From an uncultured bacterium (GTDB lineage Bacteria; Cyanobacteriota; Vampirovibrionia; Gastranaerophilales; Gastranaerophilaceae): a stretch of DNA of 41,267 bases. The notes beneath the pieces are model-generated. The model was given only the letters and a program-made list of their open reading frames with translations. It was not told where the DNA came from and ran no database searches. Shown in pieces: positions 13,051 to 22,426 of this stretch. Location: contig USFB01000013.1 in assembly GCA_900553895.1 (NCBI GenBank), positions 1 to 41,267 on the forward strand, written 5' to 3'. How positions within the stretch are numbered: position 1 is the stretch's first letter; every line of letters begins with the position of its first letter. The position numbers and the translations under genes were made by a program.

Positions 13051-14118
13051 CTATTCTTTCGGAGTGAGTTCGCAACACATTTGGCAAGCACCAAATGTGC
13101 CGCCGTTTGCTTTAAGATTTTTTCTAAAACAGCAATAGTGAGGCGCATTAAAAAGTTCCTTTAAACTTTTTTCTTTCACGTTGCCTATTTTTTGAGAAAG
13201 ACAAGGATAAACAAACCCTTCTGGATTAATCATCATGTTATTGTACGGATAAGTGCAAGGTTTGTAAATTTCATTTATCGGCATATCTTCAGTCAAATTA
13301 AAAAATCTTTCAATCGCTTCAAGCGGATTTCCCGAATACTCAAATTTCGGTGAAAATCTAAGCTTTGTTTCACCTTTTATTCCTTCAATTTCCTTATAAA
13401 CCTCTTTAAAATGTTCCATATCAAAATACTTTTGTATCGGATAATTTTGAGTAAATTCAGGAATAAAACTTTCCTGCAAAACGGAATTTTGTTTCCAATT
13501 GTTGTTTCTTAAAAATGAAATCGATAAAAACTCAAATCCCATTTTTTCACACAATTTGTAAAGCTTAGGCAAATCATCAAGATTGTTTTCTAAAACAATG
13601 GTTTTTATATCAACCATTTGATTTTTCTTTTTTGCTTTCAGGTTTTCTAAATTAGAAATTATCTTATCAAAAATTCCATCTTTACCTCTGTTTTTATCAT
13701 GCGTTTCACCGTAACCATCCAATGAAACAGATAAAAGAAGTAATTTGTATTTGATAAAAGCTTTGATTATTTCATCATTAATTAAAACTCCATTTGATAC
13801 TACGTGAACTTTATTCAAGATTTTTTTAGAAGTATAAGCAAAAATGTCAATAAAATCTTTTCTAATTAAAGGTTCACCGCCAACTAATGTCGCTATAGAA
13901 TAAAATGGAAGCTGGTCTATTACTTTTTTCCACTCTTCTGTCGTAAGTTCTTTTTTGTTACGTTCACAACCAACATAACAATAAGGACAATTAAGATTAC
14001 ATCTATATGTAAGTTCTAAAAAATAACGAAAGGGAATTTTTGCTCTTCCAAATCTGTCGTTGTATGAAAGCGAAGTATAAAAATTTCTTAATAAATCAAA
14101 AATGTTTGAGTAGTTCAT
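13051..14118 (-). CDS. Radical SAM protein with SPASM-like C-terminus
   Basis: A 355-residue enzyme. Residues 40-51 hold CNLNCPYCYVGC, giving the CX3CX2C cluster (C40, C44, C47) for the SAM-binding [4Fe-4S]. GGEP at 80-83 and SVSLDGYGETHD are further core motifs. The C-terminal region has cysteines in KPCTYPYNN, YPCLS, YCCF and GACQMCC, arranged like a SPASM domain with auxiliary clusters. SPASM proteins mature peptides or act as sulfatase activators; no precursor peptide or sulfatase was seen next to it. A TGTTATAAC box lies 6 bases before the ATG and no ribosome binding site is present, predicting a leaderless mRNA. Confidence 0.8.
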   Translation of the reverse strand: MNYSNIFDLLRNFYTSLSYNDRFGRAKIPFRYFLELTYRCNLNCPYCYVGCERNKKELTTEEWKKVIDQLPFYSIATLVGGEPLIRKDFIDIFAYTSKKILNKVHVVSNGVLINDEIIKAFIKYKLLLLSVSLDGYGETHDKNRGKDGIFDKIISNLENLKAKKKNQMVDIKTIVLENNLDDLPKLYKLCEKMGFEFLSISFLRNNNWKQNSVLQESFIPEFTQNYPIQKYFDMEHFKEVYKEIEGIKGETKLRFSPKFEYSGNPLEAIERFFNLTEDMPINEIYKPCTYPYNNMMINPEGFVYPCLSQKIGNVKEKSLKELFNAPHYCCFRKNLKANGGTFGACQMCCELTPKE

Positions 14119-14124
14119 AATCTA

Positions 14125-14133
14125 GTTATAACA
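14125..14133 (-). promoter_or_regulatory. Extended -10 box, leaderless start of radical SAM gene
   Basis: On the minus strand TGTTATAAC ends 6 bases before the ATG at 14118, the same geometry as the leaderless plus-strand genes. Confidence 0.55.
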
Positions 14134-14141
14134 TAAAGAAA

Positions 14142-14163
14142 CCTCTCTTAAAAAAAAGAGAGG
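14142..14163. other. Perfect 8-bp hairpin in a divergent intergenic region
   Basis: CCTCTCTT (14142-14149) and AAGAGAGG (14156-14163) flank an A6 loop. It lies just upstream of the radical SAM promoter; it may be an operator or a weak terminator. Confidence 0.4.
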
Positions 14164-14317
14164 AAAGTTTGAGCGATGAGGATTCTTTATTATATTAAAA
14201 CTTCGCGTTCAATGTTTCATTAAACTTTTAGGCAAGATGCATTGGTATTTCAGATTATTTAATGCTACGATAAGTAAAAAACAGAGCTTGTATAACAACA
14301 CGATAAATAGGTTTTTA

Positions 14318-15772
14318 ATGAGTAAATTTAAAACAATTTTTTATTCAATATTGGTCATAATCCTTGGTGGCGCAGTATATTTCCATTTCTATGCAGAACA
14401 AGTATACGCAAATATCGGGAATTATTTTTATCAGAGAAATAATATTCCAAAGGCTCAAAAATATTACGAAAAATCCTTTGATTTGGGATATAAAGATGCA
14501 GACACAAGAGAAAACTATGTGAATTCTATCATTAATTCACCTTTGACGGTTGAAATACAAGAAAAACTTGTAAAAATAGCGGAAGATACAACTACAGACA
14601 GTGCATCCGTAAAAGCGAAATATTTTTTGTACGATTTAAGGCGCGAGGTACATCGCAAATATCCTTTAAATTATATAAGACAAGCTCCTTTTAATCAAAA
14701 AATTGTTCATTGGAATAATCTTCCGATTACATATTGTTTTATAAATTCAAAACTTGCTCCCGCAGAATATGTTGCAGAAATTAAGAACGCTTTTAATCAA
14801 TGGGAAAAAGTTTCACCAATTATGTTTTCTGAAACAACTTCCACTAAAGCAAATATTATAATAGAATTCACAAACCAAAATAAAACTGAAAGCGTAGAAT
14901 ATGGACAAAAATATGTAGTTGCTTATACTACGCCTGATATTAATTTAGATAAACTTGAAGATATGCACATCAAGTTTTTAACTCATACACCGGACGGTGA
15001 AAAATTCACGCCTAATCAAATTTATAATACGGCATTGCATGAAATTTTCCATGCCTTAGGTTTTATGGGGCATAGCTATGATAGTGGCAATATAATGTAT
15101 TTATCAAAGAAAAACGATACTTTAGTTAAAGACGAAAAACTGCAACTTACAGAAGCTGATATAAAAACATTAAAACTGCTATACAAAATAAAACCTGATA
15201 TAACAAACAAGGGAAATCTTTCTTATGAATATGTGCCATATTTGATTCTGGGTGATAATGAAGATATTAGCCTATCTAAAACCAAAGAAGCAAAACATTA
15301 TATTTATCAAGCTCCAACCTTGCCGGGCGGTTATATAGATTTAGCAGAAAGCTTGGTTGCCCAGAAAAAATATCCGGAAGCGATTAAGGCGCTGGAAAAA
15401 GCATTATCTCTTGCAGGCACTGAAGACGTTAAGTATATTACTTATTATGATTTAGCAGTGGCTTATTATTATATAAATAACTTAGAAATGACACTTGATT
15501 ATTTAAATTATGCTAAAGCGATAAAAGATTCAGAGGATTTGCATTTTTTACGTGCCGAAGTTTACGCTAAAACCGATTTCAAAAAGGCAATTTCGGAATA
15601 TAATTATTTGATTTATCAGAATCCGAACAATTCAGACTACGTTATAAAACTTGCAAACCTTTATGTAAAGAAATACGATTACCTTAACGCAAGGAAAGTT
15701 ATTAAAGCGTATTTAAAAAAACATCCGAGTGAAAAAAATAAGTTTTCTAACTATGGAATATTGTCATTATAA
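14318..15772 (+). CDS. Membrane-anchored TPR protein with metzincin-type protease domain
   Basis: 484 residues from MSKFKTIFYSILVIIL (14318), chosen because it places a transmembrane anchor at residues 5-22; an upstream in-frame ATG at 14237 has no better signal. Residues ~30-60 are TPR-like (GNYFYQRNNIPKAQKYYEKS). A metzincin motif lies at residues 241-253 (HEIFHALGFMGHS), followed by NIMYLSKK, whose Met fits the Met-turn. This HExxHxxGxxGHS form occurs in bacterial matrixin-like proteases. Residues ~340-480 are several TPRs (YPEAIKALEKALSLA and similar). The protease domain would lie outside the cytoplasm and cleave an unknown protein target. Confidence 0.75.
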   Translation: MSKFKTIFYSILVIILGGAVYFHFYAEQVYANIGNYFYQRNNIPKAQKYYEKSFDLGYKDADTRENYVNSIINSPLTVEIQEKLVKIAEDTTTDSASVKAKYFLYDLRREVHRKYPLNYIRQAPFNQKIVHWNNLPITYCFINSKLAPAEYVAEIKNAFNQWEKVSPIMFSETTSTKANIIIEFTNQNKTESVEYGQKYVVAYTTPDINLDKLEDMHIKFLTHTPDGEKFTPNQIYNTALHEIFHALGFMGHSYDSGNIMYLSKKNDTLVKDEKLQLTEADIKTLKLLYKIKPDITNKGNLSYEYVPYLILGDNEDISLSKTKEAKHYIYQAPTLPGGYIDLAESLVAQKKYPEAIKALEKALSLAGTEDVKYITYYDLAVAYYYINNLEMTLDYLNYAKAIKDSEDLHFLRAEVYAKTDFKKAISEYNYLIYQNPNNSDYVIKLANLYVKKYDYLNARKVIKAYLKKHPSEKNKFSNYGILSL

Positions 15773-15792
15773 TAAATTTCGTTAATAATTTG

Positions 15793-15821
15793 TTGACTCA
15801 ACGAGATTATTAAACTATATT
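15793..15821 (+). promoter_or_regulatory. Sigma-70-type promoter
   Basis: TTGACT (15793-15798) and TATATT (15816-15821) are 17 bases apart. Transcription would start about 2 bases before the ATG at 15830, so this gene may also be nearly leaderless. Confidence 0.55.
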
Positions 15822-15829
15822 AATAACTA

Positions 15830-16045
15830 ATGAAAATCTCATCTATCAATTCAAATCAAATTATAACTCCTAAATCCACGGGATATGCAGCAACTGCGCT
15901 TCTCGGAATTGCAACGTTAAGCGGGCTATCCAAAAACAAAAGTTTCAGAAAAGCCCACAAACCGCTCGCATATTTAACGACCGCGCTAACAGCCGTTCAT
16001 ATAACCTTGATTGAATATTATCACCATAAATTCAAAAAGAATTAG
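15830..16045 (+). CDS. Small membrane protein, unknown
   Basis: A 71-residue protein (MKISSINSNQIITPKSTGYA...) with two hydrophobic segments at ~18-32 and ~45-60 joined by a basic loop (SKNKSFRKAHKP), ending HHKFKKN. It probably spans the membrane twice. Its stop overlaps the stop of the convergent DUF308 gene by 4 bases. No family was recognised. Confidence 0.6.
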   Translation: MKISSINSNQIITPKSTGYAATALLGIATLSGLSKNKSFRKAHKPLAYLTTALTAVHITLIEYYHHKFKKN

Positions 16046-16575
16046 CCTAATATATATTTTGTAGAAAGATACATACTAATTAATACAATACCTGCGATTA
16101 AAAAATTAACGCCTGCTAAAATGCCTACAACCCATAATGCGGTTGACGGTAACCCAAGGATTACAATCAAGCCTAATAAGAATTGCATTACACCGACCAA
16201 TATTTCAAGCCACCAAAAATATAAGGTATTTTTATTCTGCACAGCAAACGCTGTTGAAGATATGCTTTCCAATATAAAATAAACACCGATTGCACTTGTT
16301 ATCAGGATTAAATTAAACATCGGTGCCATAAAAAGAAATACACCTACTAGAAACAACAAAAGCCCGGCTAGAATATTTAAAATAAAATGTCGGGAATAAT
16401 TCCTTGTAAGAATTGCGTTAATTACTTTATAACCGCCATAAACAACAAACGTTAAACAAAGCATCAAACCAAACGAAATTGTTGTTATTTTGGGTAACAT
16501 AAGCATGCCCAAACCTAGTGCCGATAATAAAATACCTTCTATTAAAACATAACTCAAAAACCTTTTTTCTGTCAT
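16042..16575 (-). CDS. HdeD-like DUF308 membrane protein
   Basis: A 177-residue protein with six hydrophobic segments in three similar pairs, each pair with a pattern like LLSALGLGMLMLP, LLLFLVGVFLFMAP or MQFLLGLIVILGLP. That G-x-x-x-LP periodicity is the hallmark of DUF308/HdeD proteins, linked to acid or envelope stress in enterobacteria. It sits in the inner membrane. An AAGGAG site precedes the ATG. It is transcribed toward the small membrane gene and is probably monocistronic. Confidence 0.8.
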   Translation of the reverse strand: MTEKRFLSYVLIEGILLSALGLGMLMLPKITTISFGLMLCLTFVVYGGYKVINAILTRNYSRHFILNILAGLLLFLVGVFLFMAPMFNLILITSAIGVYFILESISSTAFAVQNKNTLYFWWLEILVGVMQFLLGLIVILGLPSTALWVVGILAGVNFLIAGIVLISMYLSTKYILG

Positions 16576-16682
16576 CTTTTATTCTCCTTATTTAAAGTTT
16601 TCGTTGGGCATAAATACCCACTCTACGACTTGAAGAATATCACTTCAAAAGTTTTTGTGTTTCATCTACCGGGTAATATTAT

Positions 16683-18122
16683 TTAACCATTAATCAATGA
16701 CAAGCAATTAGAATCATTGAAAGCTTGCAAAGATGGATTAATTTGAATTGCTTTAGCGTAATCTTTTTTGAAACCGTCGCTGTCACCAAGTTCTTTTCTG
16801 ATTGCTGCACGATAATAATAAGCATCCGCATAGTTTGAATTGTTTTCGATAGCTTTGTTTAAGTCTGCAACTGCACCTTGTAAATCTCTAAGCACACATT
16901 TTTGTAAACCTCTGATATAATAGCTTTCCGCAAGCTTAACATTCGTCGTAGGTACATTTTTAACCTGAGTGGTGGTAATCGCAGAACCTACAGACGCCAA
17001 TTTAACAGTGCCGACTCCTGCATTTAATACAGGGGATGATGTTTGTTTTACAGGCTGTTGCACCACTTTAGGTTGAGACACTACAGGCTGTACTTTCTGT
17101 TGTGCCACCTGAACACTAGCAACCTTCGTTACAGATTGAACCTGTTGAGGTAATTGCGGTTCAATTTTCTTTTCAACAGCTGGCTTTGCTTGAGCAACCT
17201 TAGCTACTGGTTTTGCGGAAGCAACCGTTTGTTCAGGGTGTGTATAAGAAATTTTATTGCTATTTACATTAGATTTGATAATCGGTGCTATTACATCTTC
17301 TGTAATGCCTTGCACAACAGGGATAGCTGCAATATAGTTTTCATTTGATACAAGCGGTTTAACATTCTTGATAAAAACTTGTTTTTCAGCCAAAGCAACA
17401 GCTTGATCTAAGTCTATTGCAGCACCTTCATTATCAAAATACAATTTTTTCAAACGGCCACGGTTAGCATAAGCAATGCTGTCTTTCGGATTTAATGCAA
17501 TTGCTTGTGAATAATCGCTAAGTGCACCAACATTAAAGTTCATACGTTTTTTTACAACACCTCTATTGTTGAAAGCTTCAGAATCCTTCGGGTTCAATTC
17601 GATTGCTTTGTTGTAATCATCTAACGCACCTTCGTTATCACTTAACATGAATTTCAGGTTGCCTCTGTTATAATAAACATCCGAGTAGCGAGGATTTAAT
17701 TCAAGAGCCTTTGCATAATCGTCCATTGCTCCTTGAATATCCTTCATTGCAACCTTCAAAACACCTCTGTTGTTATAAGCATAAGCAAAATTTGGTCTAA
17801 CTTTTAGCGCGGTGTTATAATCCTGCATTGCACCGTTTAAATCATTTGCGATTTGTTTTATATAACCTCTGTTTAAATATAATTCAGGGTTATTTGGATT
17901 AATTTGAATTGCTTTGTCAAAATCTGCAATTGCACCTTGCACATCTTTTTTCAAAAATTTCAATGAAGCACGATTTGAGTACGCTAAAGCTGCATCAGGG
18001 TTATTTTCTATCTGCTTCGTAAATGCTTCTATAGAACTTTCTATTGGAGTATCTGCAGCGCAAACCGTACCGCAAAGGGCAAACGACATAACTACAGCAA
18101 GTATTAAACTTGTTTTTTTCAC
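16683..18122 (-). CDS. Secreted TPR-repeat protein with Pro/Gln/Val-rich linker
   Basis: 479 residues starting with GTG (GGAG site 9 bases upstream). A Sec signal peptide covers residues 1-23 (MKKTSLILAVVMSFALCGTVCA). Residues ~30-255 hold about six TPRs of the Asn-rich type, with repeated LNPKDSEAFNNRGVVKKRM-like units (NRG...AxxDYxKAIELNP). A ~130-residue low-complexity linker rich in Pro, Gln, Val and Lys follows, then two further TPRs at ~400-470. It should be a periplasmic or outer-surface scaffold for protein contacts. The partner is unknown. The high repeat identity points to recent internal duplication. Confidence 0.8.
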   Translation of the reverse strand: MKKTSLILAVVMSFALCGTVCAADTPIESSIEAFTKQIENNPDAALAYSNRASLKFLKKDVQGAIADFDKAIQINPNNPELYLNRGYIKQIANDLNGAMQDYNTALKVRPNFAYAYNNRGVLKVAMKDIQGAMDDYAKALELNPRYSDVYYNRGNLKFMLSDNEGALDDYNKAIELNPKDSEAFNNRGVVKKRMNFNVGALSDYSQAIALNPKDSIAYANRGRLKKLYFDNEGAAIDLDQAVALAEKQVFIKNVKPLVSNENYIAAIPVVQGITEDVIAPIIKSNVNSNKISYTHPEQTVASAKPVAKVAQAKPAVEKKIEPQLPQQVQSVTKVASVQVAQQKVQPVVSQPKVVQQPVKQTSSPVLNAGVGTVKLASVGSAITTTQVKNVPTTNVKLAESYYIRGLQKCVLRDLQGAVADLNKAIENNSNYADAYYYRAAIRKELGDSDGFKKDYAKAIQINPSLQAFNDSNCLSLING

Positions 18123-18244
18123 GATACGTACTCCATAATCAGTTGAATTTGATTAAATTCTAACACATAAAATTTTGTTCGCAAGTAGTTAGAATTATAT
18201 ATATTTTTGTAGCAAAAAATATTTTTAGACGTTTTACAATTAAT

Positions 18245-20488
18245 ATGAAGATTTTGCCAATTTACGATACCCGCAAGAATAAAAATATAGCTCTCAAAAA
18301 CTCAAATAATTATTATCTAAAACTATTAAGCGAACAAAATGAGAATGTCAATACTTCTCAAAATGTTAATTTTAGAGGATTTTTGAATTTGTTTAAACGA
18401 GAAAGGAACTTTTTTACTACATTAGAAGCAACAAAGTTGCTTAATGATGCGGGAATTAAAGAACCCAATGTTCTTGATAAAATACTAAAAAGTTCCGGGA
18501 ATAATAATATTTATGATTTTAAACTTTCAAAACTAATGATTCAAAATATTGTTAAATTAATAAACGACGGTTTTGATATAGAAGATTTGATTGATAGAAA
18601 TTCTAAATATTTTACCCCAAAAAACATTCAAAGTTATGTTGATAAATTATACAAAATAAAGCAAGCCGGATATAAAATTGAGTATATTCCGGAATTTGTA
18701 CAAGCCGAGCTTCCCAGTGAAGAAGAAAATAATGCAATAAAAACACTCCTCGAAATTCTGGAAGAAGGTTATAAACACAGAGATGAATTATCATATCCGA
18801 GTTATGTTGTTGAAGAAGATGAAATTACTGATTTATTTTTAAATGATCCGTTACAAACTCTCGATACAATTAAGCTATTAGGCAAAAAGGATTTTATTAA
18901 TACGTTTAGCGAAAAATATGATAATGTGGAAAATAATATTCAAAATATTGGCGCAATAGATACAGAGCATCCTTTAATTGAAAATTTGTTAGAATTAACC
19001 AATCCACAGGAAAGTTCTAAATACAAAGAAAACAAATCTTTAATCAAAAAACTAAAAAACCAATTTAATACAACACAAGACAAAACACAATTAATTAAAG
19101 AAATTAACAGACTAACTGATGAAAACAAAAACCTTATTGCAAAGTCTATAAAAGCTCCAAGCGACAAAACAAAAATTGCGCACATATTTCATATGATGGA
19201 AAAAGACTCCAAAAAATTGCAATATGTTTTAAAATACTGCAATTCTAATACTAAAGACAGTAAACTCCGCTTTAATAAACTTATCAACGAAGTTCTTAGA
19301 ACTGACGAAAATGGAAATGTTTGCAAACAATTGGATTTTAGAAAGAATAAATTTTTAGTAAACTTATGTAAAAGCGACGAGTATTTTAGAGAAACATTTA
19401 ATACATTATTAAAAGCCTTAAACAAATCCCCTTTTAATTCTCCCAAAGAAATTTTCTATGATTTTCCAATGACGCAAAATGTAAAAAAACAATTCAAGAA
19501 ATTAGGATTGAATTTTGATAACTGGTTTTCAGCTTCTAAATCAAACATTCAAAAAGAAATAAAATTAGACAATACAAATAGAAAACAGCACATTATAAAA
19601 AATTTAGAAGATGATTTTTCTGATGAGTACTTTCAACTAATTCCTAAAAATGAATTTAACAAACTTGAAACAGCAATTGCTAAAAATGGATTTGAATTCA
19701 AAGAACAAGAATCTGTAAATTATGACATTGGCGGTTTTATAAATGGCACAAAAATCAGCACAAGATTATTTAAGAATAACAAGCCTGTTGCGTTTGAGGA
19801 TTTACCAAACTTGTTTAAAATACTTTCCGGCATAATGAAAAAAGATAAATTTTGGATATCAAAAAATCCTGATAATGCAATTGAGAACGCAAAAGCAACA
19901 TTTAAAAATCATATTTTAACAATGCGTTACAAAGAAATGCTTTCTGCTGGTCAAAAAACAAATGAGAACTCTATGAAAATGACAGTTAGAAAAGTTGATA
20001 TGAACGATGTAGAATATGCCTTATTTTTAGGTAATCATGCCGGTTGCTGTACCGCAGTCGGTTCAGGTTTTAACCAGTGGACCGCTCCAAATTATGTCAT
20101 GTGTAAAATGATTTCAGCTATTGAAATTCTGGATGGCAAAGAACCGATAGGAAATACGATGTGCTATATTGCAGAAATTGACAAGAAACCATCTCTTGTT
20201 CTTGATAATATAGAATTGCAAGCAAGATATCAATACAATGACGAAATCCGTGATTCTATATTCGATTATGCAAAAAAATTAACGGAAGAAATCGGGCAGC
20301 CTGATATGCCAATTTATGCAGGACCAAACAGACACAAAGTAAATATGGAAAATTTCCCGATAGAAAACAAAGATTTTAGAATAATCGGTTCAAGCGGTGA
20401 CGAACAATTATATTTTGATTTTGATGCAGAGGCGCATGCAATCGACAGTACAGAAGTTTTCAATTCAGAACTATATAAAATAAGATAA
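18245..20488 (+). CDS. Large protein of unknown family, tandem paralog A
   Basis: 747 residues, not recognised. It has no signal peptide or membrane segment. A short motif NVNFRG lies at residues 40-45. The body is helical, charged and rich in Asn/Lys. The C-terminal ~170 residues are the most conserved part versus the next gene: TVRKVDMNDVEYALFLGN, then AGCCTAVGSGFNQWTAPNYV, then GNTMCYIAEIDKKPSLVLDN, and near the end IIGSSGDEQLYFDF. The paired cysteines, and a late strand-helix pattern ending with a predicted acidic strand, recall small-molecule or acyltransferase folds, but no family match can be claimed. It has no clear ribosome binding site. The next gene starts 2 bases after its stop. 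Confidence 0.6.
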   Translation: MKILPIYDTRKNKNIALKNSNNYYLKLLSEQNENVNTSQNVNFRGFLNLFKRERNFFTTLEATKLLNDAGIKEPNVLDKILKSSGNNNIYDFKLSKLMIQNIVKLINDGFDIEDLIDRNSKYFTPKNIQSYVDKLYKIKQAGYKIEYIPEFVQAELPSEEENNAIKTLLEILEEGYKHRDELSYPSYVVEEDEITDLFLNDPLQTLDTIKLLGKKDFINTFSEKYDNVENNIQNIGAIDTEHPLIENLLELTNPQESSKYKENKSLIKKLKNQFNTTQDKTQLIKEINRLTDENKNLIAKSIKAPSDKTKIAHIFHMMEKDSKKLQYVLKYCNSNTKDSKLRFNKLINEVLRTDENGNVCKQLDFRKNKFLVNLCKSDEYFRETFNTLLKALNKSPFNSPKEIFYDFPMTQNVKKQFKKLGLNFDNWFSASKSNIQKEIKLDNTNRKQHIIKNLEDDFSDEYFQLIPKNEFNKLETAIAKNGFEFKEQESVNYDIGGFINGTKISTRLFKNNKPVAFEDLPNLFKILSGIMKKDKFWISKNPDNAIENAKATFKNHILTMRYKEMLSAGQKTNENSMKMTVRKVDMNDVEYALFLGNHAGCCTAVGSGFNQWTAPNYVMCKMISAIEILDGKEPIGNTMCYIAEIDKKPSLVLDNIELQARYQYNDEIRDSIFDYAKKLTEEIGQPDMPIYAGPNRHKVNMENFPIENKDFRIIGSSGDEQLYFDFDAEAHAIDSTEVFNSELYKIR

Positions 20489-20490
20489 AA

Positions 20491-22422
20491 ATGAAAATAC
20501 AAGCTTACCTATATAATAATGTTAATAATTTTCCTAAAAAGCAACAAAATGTAAGATTTGGTGCACTGTATAATGATCTCGATTTGATTAGAAACGAAAT
20601 TTTACAATTAACTAAAATCGGCTATCCTAATAAATATTTAATAAAATTCATAAAAAGTGATTTACACGGCATAGAACAAGCTCAAACTCTTATTGAGCTA
20701 AAACAGGCCGGATATAATAAACGTCATATTTTATCATCTTATAATCATAACATTAGCAATGAAGAATTAGAACGCTTATTTTTTGAAGAACCACATAAAG
20801 TCTTAAATACAGTAAAACTTCTCGGGAAAAAATCATTTATAGCATCTTTTAGTAATAAGTTTGAAAACGTAGAGAATTATATCCAAACTTTTGGCGATAT
20901 TAAACCTGAACATCCACAGTATCAAAAACTGCTTGAACTCACAAATCCGACAGAGAGTCTACTATACAAAAACATTCAAGAACAGATAACTAATTTAAAA
21001 AAACAGTTTCAAACCACTGGGAATAAAGATGCATTAATAAAAAAAATCAATGATTTAACAAACAAAAATAAAAACTTGATAAAAAATTCTCTTACGGATT
21101 ATCCGGAAAAAATTGAGCTTGCTGAATTTTTTTATTTAATGAAAGACTCTAACGAAATTTTAGATTCCACTCTAGCATCCTATAGCAAACAAAATAAAAG
21201 TTTTATACAAGACTTGTTAAATAATATTGTACGCAAGGATTCTAACGATATACTGTGCAAGCAATTAGATTTTAAAAATAATAAATATTTATCAAAATTA
21301 GTATCTGCAAATCAGGATTTTAAAACGACCTATAAAAAAATGTTATCAATATTAAATCAAAATCCGACTAAAAGTATAAAAAATACCATATTAGAATTAC
21401 CACAAAATATAACTACTAAAAAACAATTTGAAGAATTAGGCGTAAATTTTAATAAATGGATAACCTCCGATTCAAAAATGCAGACAATTATAAAAGGAAA
21501 TCCCAAACAACAAAACGTAATTAAAAGTTTGGAACAAATTTTAGACTCACCAATATTTGGCTTTCTATCAAATTATAAAGAACAAAAATTGCGCAAAGAG
21601 ATAAGTATAAATGGTTATCAATTAAAAAAACAAGATTCTTTAAAGCTTTTTAAAGAAAATCAACCAGTGTCTTTTAAAGATTTACCGCCTTTAATTAATG
21701 TTCTAACCGATTTCATAAAGAAAGATGCATTATGGAACAGCCCTGATAAAAGCATCAAAGCAAATATCGCAAAAAAAACTATCGAATTTTACATAAAGGG
21801 AATTAAAGAAAAAATGATACTTGCGTCTAATGAACCAAAAACAGGTGACATAAAAATAACAGTACAGCATGTCGATATGAATAATATAACACATTCATTG
21901 TTTTTGGGGAACGATGCTTCTTGTTGTATGGCTGTTGGCTCAGGCTTTAGACAGTCAGTTGCACCCAATTATATTATGAATAAAATGATTACTGCTATAG
22001 AAATATTGTCTAATAATAGACCGATAGGTAACACTATGTGTTATATCGCAGAAATAGATAAAAAGCCGGCATTGGTTCTCGATAATATTGAAATAAAGCC
22101 AGATTTCAGGTTTTGTGATATAAATAATTCCATAAAAGAAACGCTACTTGCGTATGCTAAGCAATTCGGAAATGAGCTTGGAATTGAAAGTTCATCTATC
22201 TACATCGGTGCTAACAGAAATAAAATCAATCTGAATGATTATCCGATTTTACGTAAGGATATCAAAATAATCGGCTCTTCCGGTGAAGATAAAATTTATA
22301 TTGACTCAATTTCAAAAGAAACTACTGTTGATGAAAAAAATTCATATCAAACTTTGTTATATAAAATTCAAGACTCTTCGGAAACAAAACCCGTTAAAAT
22401 TTCAAACATTACCACAAATTAA
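20491..22422 (+). CDS. Large protein of unknown family, tandem paralog B
   Basis: 643 residues, a clear paralog of the gene at 18245. Shared blocks include VKLLGKKSFIASFSNKFENV, LLELTNPTES, LCKQLDFKNNKYL, CCMAVGSGFRQSVAPNYIM, GNTMCYIAEIDKKPALVLDN and IIGSSGEDKIYID. It lacks about 100 residues found in the N-terminal half of paralog A. VRFGA at residues 21-25 stands where paralog A has VNFRG. The start lies 2 bases past the upstream stop with no ribosome binding site, so it depends on translational coupling or a different mechanism. It is convergent with trmD, 4 bases from that gene's stop. Function unknown. Confidence 0.6.
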   Translation: MKIQAYLYNNVNNFPKKQQNVRFGALYNDLDLIRNEILQLTKIGYPNKYLIKFIKSDLHGIEQAQTLIELKQAGYNKRHILSSYNHNISNEELERLFFEEPHKVLNTVKLLGKKSFIASFSNKFENVENYIQTFGDIKPEHPQYQKLLELTNPTESLLYKNIQEQITNLKKQFQTTGNKDALIKKINDLTNKNKNLIKNSLTDYPEKIELAEFFYLMKDSNEILDSTLASYSKQNKSFIQDLLNNIVRKDSNDILCKQLDFKNNKYLSKLVSANQDFKTTYKKMLSILNQNPTKSIKNTILELPQNITTKKQFEELGVNFNKWITSDSKMQTIIKGNPKQQNVIKSLEQILDSPIFGFLSNYKEQKLRKEISINGYQLKKQDSLKLFKENQPVSFKDLPPLINVLTDFIKKDALWNSPDKSIKANIAKKTIEFYIKGIKEKMILASNEPKTGDIKITVQHVDMNNITHSLFLGNDASCCMAVGSGFRQSVAPNYIMNKMITAIEILSNNRPIGNTMCYIAEIDKKPALVLDNIEIKPDFRFCDINNSIKETLLAYAKQFGNELGIESSSIYIGANRNKINLNDYPILRKDIKIIGSSGEDKIYIDSISKETTVDEKNSYQTLLYKIQDSSETKPVKISNITTN

Positions 22423-22426
22423 ATAT

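Noticed and set aside
14237..14317. Upstream start extending the metalloprotease by 27 residues
   Set aside because: The added residues have no membrane-anchor logic and no ribosome binding site; starting at 14318 gives a normal N-terminal anchor.
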